Notes: generated by a model not told the origin, from the letters alone. Counted from the stretch's first letter, positions 1 through 9,160 are shown. The stretch is 64,000 nt of DNA from Rahnella sikkimica (GCF_002951615.1 NZ_CP019062.1:3596001-3660000), one strand, 5' to 3'. Numbers and translations are program-made.

Positions 1-1
1 C

Positions 2-868
2 ACTCTCGCCCGCCGGTTGAAAATGGGCAAGATCGACGCCGTTGGGCTGATTTTCCCGTTCACTTCACACCCTTTAAGCAATTCCGCGTTTATCGAAATG
101 GTTGGTTGTATTACCCGCGAACTGGCGAAATATGAAATTGATTTACTGCTGGTGCCGGACGAACTCGGCACATTTTCGTGGCGGCGGCTGATCGAAAGTA
201 AACGTGTGGATGCCATGCTGGTGGCGCATACGCTGGATAACGATCCGCGCCTGCTGGATTTACAGCAACGTAATTTTCCGTTTCTGGCGCTGGGGCGCAG
301 CCAGTGTCTGACGCAGGATTACGCCTGGTTTGATTTCGATAACCGCGCCGGTATGCAGATGGCGGTCGATCATCTTGCCGCGCTTGGTCACAGTCGCATC
401 GCTTTTCTCGGCGAAAACAATCAGCAATCGTTTATCGGGCAGCGCCATCAGGGCTATCTCGATGGTTTACGGGCTAACGGCCTGCCGCTTAACCCGGATT
501 ACGCGCACAAAGTCAGCCCCAGCCGCCGTGCAGGTTATCAGGCCACGCAGGCGCTGCTGGCGTTACCTCAACCGCCAACGGCGATTGTCTGCGACTGCAA
601 TATGCACGGCGAAGGCGCGGCGCTGGCGTTAAACGAAGCCGGTTTGCTGCTCAGCGGCGGCGTTTCGCTGATTATCTTTGACGGATTACCTTCCGACAGC
701 GTGCCCGACGTCGCCGTCACGGCTGTCCGTCAGGGCACGCGCGAAGCGGTCGGGCTGCAAATTGCGGAGATGACGCGGGCGCTGATCCGCAATGAGCCGC
801 TGAAGAATTTGCAGGTTCTCTGGCAACCGGAATTGCAGGCGGGCGTCACCGCACATCCACCACACTGA
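2..868 (+). CDS. rafR: LacI/GalR-family regulator, probable raffinose operon repressor (5' end outside window)
   Basis: The reading frame is already open at base 2. Its first residues, TLARRLKMGKIDAVGL, are the hinge helix and start of the sugar-binding core of a LacI-type repressor, so the helix-turn-helix lies before the window. The rest is a complete periplasmic-binding-protein-like effector domain, with the usual 'ALGHSRIAF' and 'FDGLP' signatures of the family. It sits 141 bp upstream of, and points the same way as, an alpha-galactosidase and a sugar permease, and a perfect 18-bp LacI-type palindrome lies in between. It is therefore likely the repressor of that cassette, as RafR is in the raf operon. 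The raf assignment rests on neighbours, not on specific residues. Confidence 0.75.
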   Translation, partial: TLARRLKMGKIDAVGLIFPFTSHPLSNSAFIEMVGCITRELAKYEIDLLLVPDELGTFSWRRLIESKRVDAMLVAHTLDNDPRLLDLQQRNFPFLALGRSQCLTQDYAWFDFDNRAGMQMAVDHLAALGHSRIAFLGENNQQSFIGQRHQGYLDGLRANGLPLNPDYAHKVSPSRRAGYQATQALLALPQPPTAIVCDCNMHGEGAALALNEAGLLLSGGVSLIIFDGLPSDSVPDVAVTAVRQGTREAVGLQIAEMTRALIRNEPLKNLQVLWQPELQAGVTAHPPH

Positions 869-928
869 TACTTCCCCTTTAAATTATTTTTCCACCCTAT
901 ATCACAAATTTGAACCGTCTCATTTCCA

Positions 929-946
929 ATCCGAAACGTTTCGGAT
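929..946. promoter_or_regulatory. LacI-family operator upstream of rafA
   Basis: ATCCGAAACGTTTCGGAT is a perfect 18-bp palindrome with the AAACGTTT core typical of LacI/GalR operators. It lies about 64 bp before the rafA start codon, between rafR and rafA. It is the expected target of the upstream regulator. I could not place a convincing -35/-10 pair around it. Confidence 0.75.
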
Positions 947-1009
947 CAATAGTTACTCCACAAAATCGCGTTTTATCGCCGCATTTTACCCTTGTGGAGT
1001 CGTCACAAT

Positions 1010-3133
1010 ATGGAAAACCAGACCGTCCATTTAACCAGTGAGCACACCAGCCTGATCGTGCGCTGTACGCCGTTTGCCGAAATCGTTTACTGGGGAAAAC
1101 GCCTCAGCCAGTTTTCAGCGCAAGACCTGATCTCCCTGAGCCGCGCAGTACCCAATGGCCGTATTGATGTCGATGCACCGGTCAATCTCAGCGCCGATTC
1201 TGGCCGCGGTTCGTTCGGAAATCCGGGCGTCGAAGGCCATCGCGACGGCCTGGACTGGTCGCCGGTGTTTAACACGACAGACGTCCGGCACCACGGTAAT
1301 CAGCTGACGATCACTACCGAAGACCCGATCGCCGGGCTGCAATTTCGCAGTGAACTGCATCTGGATGCCAGCGGCGTTTTACAGGCGCGAAATGCGCTGA
1401 CCAACCTCAGACCCGGTACGTATCAGCTGACACGTCTGGCCGTTACGCTGCCGCTGCCGGAGCGCGCCGCCGAAGTGATGGCGTTTCATGGCCGCTGGAT
1501 CAAAGAGTTTCAGCCGCACCGCACGTTGCTGGATCACGGCGGTGTCATTCAGGAAAACCGTCGCGGCAAAACCTCTTCTGAACATTTTCCGGCGGTGATG
1601 ATCGGTCATCCGGGTTTCAGCGAAGAACAGGGCGAAGTCTGGGGAATGCATCTGGGCTGGAGCGGCAATCATCGCCTGAGGGCAGATATCAAAACCGATG
1701 GCCGCCGTGTGGTACAGGCCGAAGCCCTGTATTTCCCAGGTGAACAACGCCTCGAACAGGGAGAAACGCTGGAAACGCCGTGGCTCTACGCCAGTTATTC
1801 CGCCAGCGGCCTGAACCGCATGAGCCAGCAGTTTCACCGCTTTGTGCGTGAGCAGATTGTCCACTTCCCGGTGGAAAAACCGCGTCCGGTGCATCTCAAT
1901 ACCTGGGAAGGCATTTATTTCGATCACGACCCTGACTACATCATGCAGATGGCGACTGAATCTGCCGCGTTAGGCGTGGAACGCTTCATTATCGACGACG
2001 GCTGGTTCCGCGGGCGTGATCATGACCGCGCCGCGCTGGGCGACTGGTATCTCGACGAAAAGAAATACCCGAACGGACTGAAACCGGTGATCGACCATGT
2101 CAAAAAACTCGGCATGGAATTTGGTATCTGGGTCGAGCCGGAAATGATTAACCCGGATTCGGATTTGTACCGCGCACATCCCGACTGGCTGCTGGCGTTG
2201 CCGGGTTATCAGCAACCGAGTGGCCGTCATCAGTTCGTGCTCGATCTGAATAATCCGCAGGTCTTTGATTATCTCGTGGAACGTATGAGCTGGCTGCTCG
2301 GCGAACACGACGTGGATTATGTGAAATGGGACATGAACCGCGAAATCGTTCAGCCGGGGCATGAAGGCCGCGCGGCGCTGACAAACCAGACGCAGCAGTT
2401 TTATCGCCTGCTCGACGTCCTCGGCGAGCGCTTCCCGCACATTGAGTTTGAATCCTGCGCGTCCGGCGGCGGACGTATCGATTATGAAGTCCTGAAACGC
2501 AGCCACCGTTTCTGGACATCAGACAACAATGACGCGCTGGAGCGGCAGAAAATTCAGCGCGGCATGAGCTATTTCTTCCCACCGGAAGTGATGGGTTCGC
2601 ATATCGGTAACAAGCTGTGCCACGCCACTTCGCGCCAGCACAGCATTGCGTTTCGCGGCCTGACGGCGCTGTTCGGCCACATGGGCATTGAGCTGGATCC
2701 GGTGAAAGAAGGCGAAGCCGAACGCGCCGGATTCGCGAAATATACCCGGCTGCATCTGCAGTTACGGCCTTTGCTGCACAGCGGCGATGTGTACCGCGTC
2801 GACAGTCACGACGATTCCATGCTGATTAACGGCGTGGTCAGCGACAGCGGCGATCGCGCGGTATTTCTGATCAGCCAGCTCGCGATGCCGACCTGGTCAT
2901 TGCCGGGAACGCTGCGGGTGCCGGGGCTGAAAGCGGACGCCCGTTATCGCGTCACGGTGCTGGATGAACCGGCATTGCTGGCGGGCGGCGGAAGCGGCCA
3001 CACCATGCGCGTGCAACCGGCGTGGCTGCATGAATCGCCGGTGCTGAGCGGTGAATGGCTGGGGAACGCCGGGCTGACGCTGCCGGTGCTGGATCCGGAA
3101 AGCGCCCTGCTGCTGAGTTTTGAGCGCGTTTAA
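1010..3133 (+). CDS. rafA: Alpha-galactosidase, GH36 family (RafA-like)
   Basis: This is a 707-residue enzyme, close to the 708 residues of plasmid RafA. It hydrolyses terminal alpha-1,6-galactosyl units of raffinose or melibiose in the cytoplasm. Family marks include YVKWDMNR, whose Asp441 is the expected nucleophile, the SCASGGGRID motif at about 482-491, and FWTSDNND, whose Asp505 is the likely acid/base. The N-terminal third is the beta-sandwich supersandwich domain, followed by the TIM barrel. The ATG at 1010 is chosen over the upstream in-frame TTG at 992 because GTGGAG lies ten bases before it and the protein length then fits. It is followed 73 bp later by a LacY-type permease. The in-family name is an inference from context. 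Confidence 0.88.
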   Translation: MENQTVHLTSEHTSLIVRCTPFAEIVYWGKRLSQFSAQDLISLSRAVPNGRIDVDAPVNLSADSGRGSFGNPGVEGHRDGLDWSPVFNTTDVRHHGNQLTITTEDPIAGLQFRSELHLDASGVLQARNALTNLRPGTYQLTRLAVTLPLPERAAEVMAFHGRWIKEFQPHRTLLDHGGVIQENRRGKTSSEHFPAVMIGHPGFSEEQGEVWGMHLGWSGNHRLRADIKTDGRRVVQAEALYFPGEQRLEQGETLETPWLYASYSASGLNRMSQQFHRFVREQIVHFPVEKPRPVHLNTWEGIYFDHDPDYIMQMATESAALGVERFIIDDGWFRGRDHDRAALGDWYLDEKKYPNGLKPVIDHVKKLGMEFGIWVEPEMINPDSDLYRAHPDWLLALPGYQQPSGRHQFVLDLNNPQVFDYLVERMSWLLGEHDVDYVKWDMNREIVQPGHEGRAALTNQTQQFYRLLDVLGERFPHIEFESCASGGGRIDYEVLKRSHRFWTSDNNDALERQKIQRGMSYFFPPEVMGSHIGNKLCHATSRQHSIAFRGLTALFGHMGIELDPVKEGEAERAGFAKYTRLHLQLRPLLHSGDVYRVDSHDDSMLINGVVSDSGDRAVFLISQLAMPTWSLPGTLRVPGLKADARYRVTVLDEPALLAGGGSGHTMRVQPAWLHESPVLSGEWLGNAGLTLPVLDPESALLLSFERV

Positions 3134-3160
3134 CGTTTTTCAATAAAGAAGAAAAAAACG

Positions 3161-3182
3161 CCGGTACTCAGGTGCCGGTTTT
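3161..3182 (+). terminator. Attenuator-like hairpin between rafA and rafB
   Basis: CCGGTAC (3161-3167) pairs with GTGCCGG (3172-3178), with one G-U pair and a TCAG loop. An A-rich stretch precedes it and TTTT follows it. It looks like a weak intrinsic terminator placed inside the operon, so it could lower permease expression relative to the galactosidase. Confidence 0.5.
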
Positions 3183-3206
3183 GATGGTTTCGGCAAGGAA
3201 ATCACT

Positions 3207-4493
3207 ATGAACCCTACACAAACTTCCGACCGCTGTTTCTATAAAAAAAATACTAACTTCTGGATATTTGGCAGTTATTTTTTCCTGTATTTCTTCATTA
3301 TGGCGACCTGTTATCCGTTTTTACCGATCTGGCTATCTGACGTTATTGGCCTGAGCAAAACGCAAACCGGCATCGTGTTCTCAAGCATGTCGCTGTTTGC
3401 CATTTTGTTTCAGCCCTTCTTTGGCGTTATTTCTGACAAGCTCGGCCTCAAAAAACACCTGCTATGGATTATCGCGGTGCTGCTTTTCCTGTTTGCACCG
3501 TTCTTTATTTATGTCTTCGCCCCGCTGCTGAAAATCAATATCGTGCTCGGCGCGATATTGGGTGGCGCGTATATCGGCTTCGTTTTTGCGGGCGGTTCCG
3601 GCGCAACCGAGGCCTATATCGAAAGGGTCAGCCGCAACAGTGCCTTTGAATACGGCAAGGCGCGGATGTTCGGCTGTTTTGGCTGGGGGATTTGCGCCTC
3701 GACCGCAGGCGTGTTGTTTAACATCAATCCGAATATCGTGTTCTGGATGGGTTCCGGTGCGGCGCTGATCCTGATGGTTCTGCTGCTGGTTTCCCGTCCG
3801 CAGGAAAACAAAAATGCCGTGGTGATGGATAAACTCGGTGCCAATCAGCCGCAATTCTCGCTGAAAACGGCGGCGTTGCTGCTGAAAGAACGCAAACTGT
3901 GGATGCTGATTTTGTACGTGATCGGCGTCGCCTGCGTCTATGACGTGTTTGATCAGCAGTTCGCCACGTTCTTCAAAAGCTTCTTTGCCTCACCGCAGCA
4001 GGGCACAGAAATGTTCGGCTACGTGACCACCGCGGGCGAGTTGTGTAACGCGCTGATCATGTTCTGTTCGCCGTGGATTATTAACCGCATCGGCGCGAAA
4101 AATACGCTGCTGCTGGCGGGGACGATTATGTCGATCCGCATTGTCGGCTCGTCATTTGCGACGACTGCCATCGAAGTCATTCTGCTGAAAATGCTGCACG
4201 CGCTGGAAGTGCCGTTCCTGCTGGTCGGCGTATTCAAATACATCACGCAGATTTTTGATGTCCGGTTCTCGGCGACCATTTATCTGATCGGGTTTAATTT
4301 TGCCAAACAGCTGGCGGCGATTTTCCTTTCAGCTTTCGCCGGCAGTTTGTATGACCGTATCGGGTTCAGCGATACCTATCTGATCCTCGGCGGCATCGCC
4401 TTTAGCGTGACGATCATTTCTGCGTTCACGCTGAGTAACCGGCCGGAGAAACAGGCGGTTCCGGCGGCAAGACCGGCAGAAGGTTTGCGCTGA
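3207..4493 (+). CDS. rafB: LacY-family oligosaccharide:H+ symporter (RafB-like)
   Basis: This 428-residue major facilitator protein has 12 predicted membrane helices and belongs to the LacY/RafB/MelY family. Residues essential in LacY are all present: the Glu of TEAYIE and the Arg of GKARMFG (substrate site), the Glu of TTAGELCNA, the Arg of TIMSIRIVG, and His/Glu in [12 protein letters not shown] (proton path). It should import an alpha-galactoside with a proton for the RafA enzyme upstream. AAGGAA lies six bases before the ATG. No invertase gene (rafD) follows, and the next gene is an unrelated regulator. Raffinose, melibiose and lactose specificity cannot be separated from sequence alone. 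Confidence 0.85.
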   Translation: MNPTQTSDRCFYKKNTNFWIFGSYFFLYFFIMATCYPFLPIWLSDVIGLSKTQTGIVFSSMSLFAILFQPFFGVISDKLGLKKHLLWIIAVLLFLFAPFFIYVFAPLLKINIVLGAILGGAYIGFVFAGGSGATEAYIERVSRNSAFEYGKARMFGCFGWGICASTAGVLFNINPNIVFWMGSGAALILMVLLLVSRPQENKNAVVMDKLGANQPQFSLKTAALLLKERKLWMLILYVIGVACVYDVFDQQFATFFKSFFASPQQGTEMFGYVTTAGELCNALIMFCSPWIINRIGAKNTLLLAGTIMSIRIVGSSFATTAIEVILLKMLHALEVPFLLVGVFKYITQIFDVRFSATIYLIGFNFAKQLAAIFLSAFAGSLYDRIGFSDTYLILGGIAFSVTIISAFTLSNRPEKQAVPAARPAEGLR

Positions 4494-4560
4494 GTAACGG
4501 ATGCAGCCTTTCGGCACTCTGTGCTAGTCTCCGTGGGACACGCATGACGGGAGAAAGGTT

Positions 4561-5595
4561 GTGAGCAAAAAACAGGAGCCGGGCGCAGCGGTACGCGCCA
4601 CGATACGTGATGTCGCCAGCGCCGCGAAAACGGGTAAAACCAGCGTTTCACGTTATCTCAACGGTGAAAAAGACCTGCTGTCAGACGCGTTAAAAGAGCG
4701 CATCGGACGGGCGATCGCCCTGCTCGATTATCAGCCCAGCCAGATGGCGCGCAGCCTGAAAAGCGGCCAGACGCGTCTGATTGGGCTGATTATTGCCGAT
4801 ATCACTAACCCGTATTCCGTTGAAGTCATGCGCGGCGTCGAAGCCGCCTGCCGCCAGGAAGGGCTGACGCTGTTGGTGTGTAACACCAATAACGAGCTTG
4901 ATCAGGAAAAACATTACCTGCAATTACTCAGCAGCTACCGCGTGGACGGCATTGTGGTCAACGCCGTCGGCATGCGTGAAGCGGCGATTTCCACGCTGCA
5001 ACAGGCCAATTTACCGATGGTTTTGATCGACCGTAAAGTCGCGAATTTCGCCTGCGACGTTATCGGCCTGAACAACGTCGAAGCCACACAGATGATGACA
5101 GATCACCTTCTGCAACAAGGTTTTGAAGCCCTGCTGTTCATCAGCGAACCCGCCACCATTAATACCCGTTTAGAGCGCCTGCGCACTTTCCTCCAGCGTA
5201 TGCAGCAATCGCCGCAACATATCGCCGAACAGTGTGAAATTGAGATTTCGAATACCGAAGCGCTGGAAAATATGTTGCGTGAATTTATTGCCCGTCATTC
5301 CGACAAACGAAAAGCCGTGATGTGTGTGAACGGTACGCTCACATTGCAGGTCGCGCGCGCCATGCGCCGGCTGGGGATTGTCTGGGGGCAGGACATCGGT
5401 TTGTCCGGTTTTGATGAACTGGCGTGGGCCGAACTGGCAGGCGTCGGGATTACCACGCTGAAACAACCGACCTACGAAATGGGCGTCGCCGCACTCAGCC
5501 AGCTGGTGGCGCGGATACAGGGAAATACAGATCCCGTTAAAGACCTGGAATTCTCCGGCGAGCTGATTGCACGTGGTTCCACGGCAGCGCGCTGA
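4561..5595 (+). CDS. ptxS: LacI-family regulator, PtxS/GntR-like, of the ketogluconate genes
   Basis: This is a 344-residue LacI-type repressor. The N-terminal helix-turn-helix is at about 13-35 (TIRDVASAAKTGKTSVSRYL), followed by the hinge helix (SQMARSLKSGQT), the effector-binding core and the family's C-terminal FDELAWAEL segment. The start is GTG at 4561, with GGGAG seven bases upstream. It lies just before kguE and ghrB, and a perfect palindromic operator of the PtxS/GntR type sits in its downstream spacer. It therefore probably represses 2-ketogluconate use and is relieved by that acid or a relative. A gluconate-type effector is the main alternative. Confidence 0.7.
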   Translation: MSKKQEPGAAVRATIRDVASAAKTGKTSVSRYLNGEKDLLSDALKERIGRAIALLDYQPSQMARSLKSGQTRLIGLIIADITNPYSVEVMRGVEAACRQEGLTLLVCNTNNELDQEKHYLQLLSSYRVDGIVVNAVGMREAAISTLQQANLPMVLIDRKVANFACDVIGLNNVEATQMMTDHLLQQGFEALLFISEPATINTRLERLRTFLQRMQQSPQHIAEQCEIEISNTEALENMLREFIARHSDKRKAVMCVNGTLTLQVARAMRRLGIVWGQDIGLSGFDELAWAELAGVGITTLKQPTYEMGVAALSQLVARIQGNTDPVKDLEFSGELIARGSTAAR

Positions 5596-5665
5596 TTCTT
5601 TTTTTCTCCGTTCTCTGCCCCGTTCTTCGTGAGCGGGATCATGTTTTTGGCCTTTTTCCCTGTTG

Positions 5666-5696
5666 ATTGGAACCGGTTCCAATTAGGTTGTATAAA
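5666..5696 (+). promoter_or_regulatory. Promoter and operator of kguE
   Basis: ATTGGAACCGGTTCCAAT (5666-5683) is a perfect 18-bp palindrome with the ACCGGT centre known from PtxS and GntR operators. It overlaps a plausible sigma-70 -35 box, TTGGAA (5667-5672). That box is followed after 18 bases by TATAAA (5691-5696). Bound repressor would block RNA polymerase directly. Confidence 0.7.
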
Positions 5697-5807
5697 ACGA
5701 AACAAAACATTAACAACGTCTCCAACTGCCGTTTGTTTTACTAAAATGATGTTTTGGATTTGATCGCCTGCGCCGCCGAAGTGGCGCGTTTACCAGGATA
5801 CGCACGC

Positions 5808-6557
5808 ATGAAAAGAGAAGTCGTCATTGTCACCGCCGCTTACGGAAACAGCGTGGTGAAGGCCCTTGGCGGGCAGGCCGCGCTGCTTTCAATCATTGCA
5901 GACGCACAGGCAGACGGTGTTGAAATTCGTCGTGAATTGTTCAGCGAACAGGATCTGGACGCCCTGCCCGAACTGGCGGAAAACATTAAGCGCCACGGGT
6001 TGTTTTCGGTCTACTCCGTGCCCTTCCCGCTGTTCATTGCAGGCGGGAAACTGAATCCGGATGCAAAACAGTATTTTTCCGAAGCACATGTTGTGGGTGC
6101 TCGTACCATTAAATTCTCGCTGGGCGAATTTGAACCCGGTGCCGATCTGACGCCGTTGCGCGTACTGCTGGATTCTCAGACCGTCAAACTGGTAGTGGAA
6201 AATGACCAGTCGAGCGATTGCGGAATTTTGTCGCGCATCAATGCCTTTGCGTTTGCGGCGGAATCCCTGCATCTGCCCCTGAGCCTGACATTTGATACGG
6301 CGAACTGGCTGTGGGTGGGACAGGATCCGACCGCGGCCGCCGAACGTCTGGCGCGCCATGTGGGTTATGTGCACGTAAAAGCGGCAGAGCAACGCGACGG
6401 AAAATGGCACGCCGTGGCGCTCGATAACAGCGACGGCAGCTGGGAACCGTTACTAAAACTTTTGCCTCAGGATGTGCCGCGCGGCATCGAATTCCCGCTG
6501 GAAGGGGAAGACCTGACCGCCGTGACGCGTTACTACGTCGAACTGCTGCGTCAATAA
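5808..6557 (+). CDS. kguE: KguE-like sugar phosphate isomerase/epimerase (TIM barrel)
   Basis: This 249-residue protein belongs to the xylose-isomerase-like TIM barrel family. Visible features are the strand-end metal-ligand region VVENDQSSD, the FDTANWLW segment and the C-terminal IEFPLEGED. In Pseudomonas the homologue is the first gene of the 2-ketogluconate operon; its exact reaction is not well defined. The ATG at 5808 has AGGA nine bases upstream. The in-frame TTG at 5754 has no such site and would add 18 residues unlike the family. Expression is probably controlled by the operator 125 bp upstream. The kinase and transporter genes that normally follow are missing here. Confidence 0.72.
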   Translation: MKREVVIVTAAYGNSVVKALGGQAALLSIIADAQADGVEIRRELFSEQDLDALPELAENIKRHGLFSVYSVPFPLFIAGGKLNPDAKQYFSEAHVVGARTIKFSLGEFEPGADLTPLRVLLDSQTVKLVVENDQSSDCGILSRINAFAFAAESLHLPLSLTFDTANWLWVGQDPTAAAERLARHVGYVHVKAAEQRDGKWHAVALDNSDGSWEPLLKLLPQDVPRGIEFPLEGEDLTAVTRYYVELLRQ

Positions 6558-6585
6558 TTCTGATGCCTGATCAGGAGAAATGGCC

Positions 6586-6678
6586 ATGAAACAGCCCGCC
6601 AGCCTCCTTTATTTTTATGGCCGTGTCGCTACGGGTTTCCGCAGGGCTGACCCTGCGGGTCAAACCGCGACAATCTGA
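6586..6678 (+). CDS. Possible 30-residue protein in the kguE-ghrB spacer
   Basis: An AGGAG (6573-6577) stands eight bases before an ATG that opens 30 codons (start MKQPASLLYFYGRVATGF) and stops at TGA 6676-6678. I do not recognise the protein. A strong hairpin lies inside its second half. The peptide is slightly basic with one short hydrophobic patch. It may be a real small protein, a leader peptide affecting ghrB 45 bp further on, or a scar from loss of kguK and kguT. Its good ribosome-binding site is the only positive evidence. Confidence 0.35.
   Translation: MKQPASLLYFYGRVATGFRRADPAGQTATI
6634..6666 (+). repeat. Inverted repeat (hairpin) in the kguE-ghrB spacer
   Basis: CCGCAGGG (6639-6646) and CCCTGCGG (6651-6658) form a perfect eight-pair stem with a CTGA loop. 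GGTTT before it and AAACC after it extend the stem past a three-base bulge. No T-run follows, so it is not a normal terminator. It may be an mRNA processing or stability element, or one copy of a dispersed intergenic repeat. Confidence 0.6.
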
Positions 6679-6723
6679 AATGAAACAAAAAGAAGTTTCC
6701 TTAACCTGAGGGAGTGGTAATTG

Positions 6724-7701
6724 ATGAAGCCGTCTATTGTTGTGTATAAGAAACAACCCGCTGACCTGCAACAACGCCTTGAGCAGCATTTCGCCATCAC
6801 CCAATTTGATGACATCACTGAAGAAAACCGTGCGCAGGTTTTAGACGCATTGCAGAACGCCGAAGGATTGCTGGGCTCTGGCGGGCGGGTGGATAAAGAG
6901 TTGCTGGATCATGCACCGCGCCTGCGTGCCGTATCCACCAGCTCCGTAGGCTACGATAATTTTGACGTCGCGGAACTGACGCGTCGTGAAATCCCGCTGA
7001 TGCACACCCCGACCGCACTGACTGATACGGTCGCCGATACCGTGATGGCGCTGGTGCTGGCGACGGCCCGTCGCGTCGTGAATCTGGCCGAACGTGTGAA
7101 AGCAGGTGAATGGACGCAAAACGTTGGCCCGGACTGGTTCGGTATCGATGTTCACCACAAAACCATGGGCATCGTTGGCATGGGCCGCATCGGCCTGGCG
7201 CTCGCACAACGTGCGCATTTCGGTTTTGATATGCCGATTCTTTACAACGCACGCAGTCAGCATACCGAAGCAGAAGAGCGTTTTGGCGCGCGCAAATGTG
7301 AGCTGGACGAACTGCTGGAGAAATCTGATTTCGTCTGTGTTCTGCTGCCCATGACCCAACAGACGTTCCATCTGATCGGCAAGGAACAACTGGCTAAAAT
7401 GAAATCCAGCGCCGTGCTGGTCAGCGCCGGTCGTGGCCCGGTCATTGATGAACCGGCGCTGATTGAAGCGCTGAAAAACGGCACGATTTATGGTGCCGGG
7501 ATGGACGTGTTTGAAACAGAGCCGCTGCCGAAAGACTCCCCGCTGCTGAGCCTGCCCAACGTGGTGGCGCTGCCGCACATCGGTTCAGCGACGCATCAGA
7601 CGCGTTATGATATGGCGGCCTGCGCGGTGGATAACCTGATCGCCGCTCTGAACGGGGATGTTAAGCAGTTCTGTGTGAATCCGGACGTTCTCAAAAAGTA
7701 A
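6724..7701 (+). CDS. ghrB: Glyoxylate/hydroxypyruvate/2-ketogluconate reductase
   Basis: This 325-residue D-2-hydroxyacid dehydrogenase is close to E. coli GhrB (TkrA). It reduces 2-ketogluconate to gluconate, and hydroxypyruvate or glyoxylate, with NADPH. The nucleotide-binding motif is [20 protein letters not shown]. The catalytic Arg lies in [10 protein letters not shown], the Glu in FETEPLP and the His in [14 protein letters not shown] 6724 is preferred to TTG 6721, as GAGGGAG (6708-6714) lies nine bases before it. It shares the direction of kguE, and its position after the PtxS-like regulator supports a role in ketogluconate use. Confidence 0.9.
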   Translation: MKPSIVVYKKQPADLQQRLEQHFAITQFDDITEENRAQVLDALQNAEGLLGSGGRVDKELLDHAPRLRAVSTSSVGYDNFDVAELTRREIPLMHTPTALTDTVADTVMALVLATARRVVNLAERVKAGEWTQNVGPDWFGIDVHHKTMGIVGMGRIGLALAQRAHFGFDMPILYNARSQHTEAEERFGARKCELDELLEKSDFVCVLLPMTQQTFHLIGKEQLAKMKSSAVLVSAGRGPVIDEPALIEALKNGTIYGAGMDVFETEPLPKDSPLLSLPNVVALPHIGSATHQTRYDMAACAVDNLIAALNGDVKQFCVNPDVLKK

Positions 7702-7831
7702 CCCCTGCCTTTTCCTTCCCTTTCAGTCATTTTGAAGGGGAAGGACAATTCAAAACCCCGTGGTCGGATTGCACTGCTTTGCCTCAGGCGTTATGGTGGG
7801 CATCACATTTCGATAACATACAAAGCTTTCT

Positions 7832-9082
7832 ATGACGTTTTCTGCTTTCGGTAACAAATTTACCCGTTTTTCAGGCATTACCCGCCTGATGGGCGATATG
7901 AATGACGGTTTACGCACACCCGGTGCTGTGATGTTGGGCGGCGGTAATCCGGCGCAGATCCCTGAGATGCAGGATTATTTCCAGACGCTGCTGACGGAAA
8001 TGCTGGCCGAAGGCAAGCTGACCGAAGCGCTGTGCAATTACGACGGCCCGCAGGGCAAAGACGTGCTGCGTCACGCACTGGCAGAAATGTTGCAGAAAGA
8101 ACTCGGCTGGCAGCTCGATGCGCAAAACATCGCGCTGACCAACGGCAGCCAGAGTGCCTTCTTCTATTTGTTTAACCTGTTCGCAGGACGTCGTGCCGAC
8201 GGCAGCATGTCAAAAGTGCTGTTCCCGCTGGCCCCGGAATATCTGGGTTACGCGGATGCCGGGTTGGACGAAAATCTGTTTGTTTCCGCCAAGCCGAATA
8301 TCGAGCTGTTGCCTGAAGGTCAGTTTAAATATCACGTCGATTTTGATCATCTGAATATTACCGATGATATCGGCCTGATCTGCGTTTCACGCCCGACCAA
8401 CCCGACCGGCAACGTGATTACCGACGAAGAGCTGATCCGCCTTGATGCCCTGGCGCAGCAAAAAGATATCCCGTTATTAATCGATAACGCCTATGGCGTG
8501 CCGTTCCCCGGCATCGTGTTTACTGACGCGACGCCGCTGTGGAACCCAAATATCATTCTGTGCATGAGCCTGTCGAAACTCGGCCTGCCGGGTTCGCGCT
8601 GCGGCATCGTGATTGCCGACGAGAAAATCATCAGTGCGATCAGTAATATGAACGGGATTATCAGTCTGGCACCGGGCAGCGTAGGGCCAGCCATCGCCAC
8701 AGAAATGATTGCCCGTGGTGATCTGCTGAAGCTGTCAGAAAACGTGATCAAGCCGTTTTACGCTCAGCGCGTGCAGGAAACCATCGCCACGCTGCGCCGC
8801 TATCTGCCGGAAGAGCGTTGCCTGATCCACAAACCGGAAGGCGCGATTTTCCTGTGGCTGTGGTTTAAGGATCTGCCGATCACTACCGAAGTGTTGTATC
8901 AGCGCCTGAAACAGCGCGGCGTGCTGATGGTGCCGGGGGATTATTTCTTCCCAGGGCTGGAACATCCGTGGGCGCACACGCATCAGTGTATGCGCATGAA
9001 CTACGTGCCGGACGCTGAGCAGATTGAACGCGGTGTGAAAATTCTGGCGGAAGAAGTCGAAAAAGCGCACGCGGAAAATTAA
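7832..9082 (+). CDS. avtA: Valine-pyruvate aminotransferase
   Basis: This 416-residue fold-type I aminotransferase uses pyridoxal phosphate and matches AvtA in length and sequence. It transfers the amino group between valine (or alanine) and 2-oxo acids, giving alanine from pyruvate. Visible marks are the N-terminal MLGGGNPAQIPEM segment, SRPTNPTGN, the DNAYGVPFPG stretch with the cofactor-contacting Asp, and MSLSKLGLPGSRCG with the Schiff-base Lys249. It has its own 130-bp upstream spacer, and a bidirectional terminator follows it. No link with the sugar genes to the left is evident. Confidence 0.92.
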   Translation: MTFSAFGNKFTRFSGITRLMGDMNDGLRTPGAVMLGGGNPAQIPEMQDYFQTLLTEMLAEGKLTEALCNYDGPQGKDVLRHALAEMLQKELGWQLDAQNIALTNGSQSAFFYLFNLFAGRRADGSMSKVLFPLAPEYLGYADAGLDENLFVSAKPNIELLPEGQFKYHVDFDHLNITDDIGLICVSRPTNPTGNVITDEELIRLDALAQQKDIPLLIDNAYGVPFPGIVFTDATPLWNPNIILCMSLSKLGLPGSRCGIVIADEKIISAISNMNGIISLAPGSVGPAIATEMIARGDLLKLSENVIKPFYAQRVQETIATLRRYLPEERCLIHKPEGAIFLWLWFKDLPITTEVLYQRLKQRGVLMVPGDYFFPGLEHPWAHTHQCMRMNYVPDAEQIERGVKILAEEVEKAHAEN

Positions 9083-9101
9083 TTTTTCTGCGAGACAGGC
9101 A

Positions 9102-9137
9102 TAAAAAAACAGGAGGACAAATGCCCTCCTGTTTTCA
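9102..9137. terminator. Bidirectional terminator between avtA and ibpB
   Basis: AACAGGAGG (9108-9116) pairs with CCTCCTGTT (9125-9133). A run of A precedes the left arm and T-rich sequence follows the right arm. It can end avtA rightwards and ibpB leftwards. Confidence 0.85.
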
Positions 9138-9160
9138 TTTTTAGCGATTATGCTGCCGGA

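Noticed and set aside
5754..5807. TTG start for kguE
   Set aside because: No ribosome-binding site is near and the added residues do not fit the family; ATG 5808 has AGGA.
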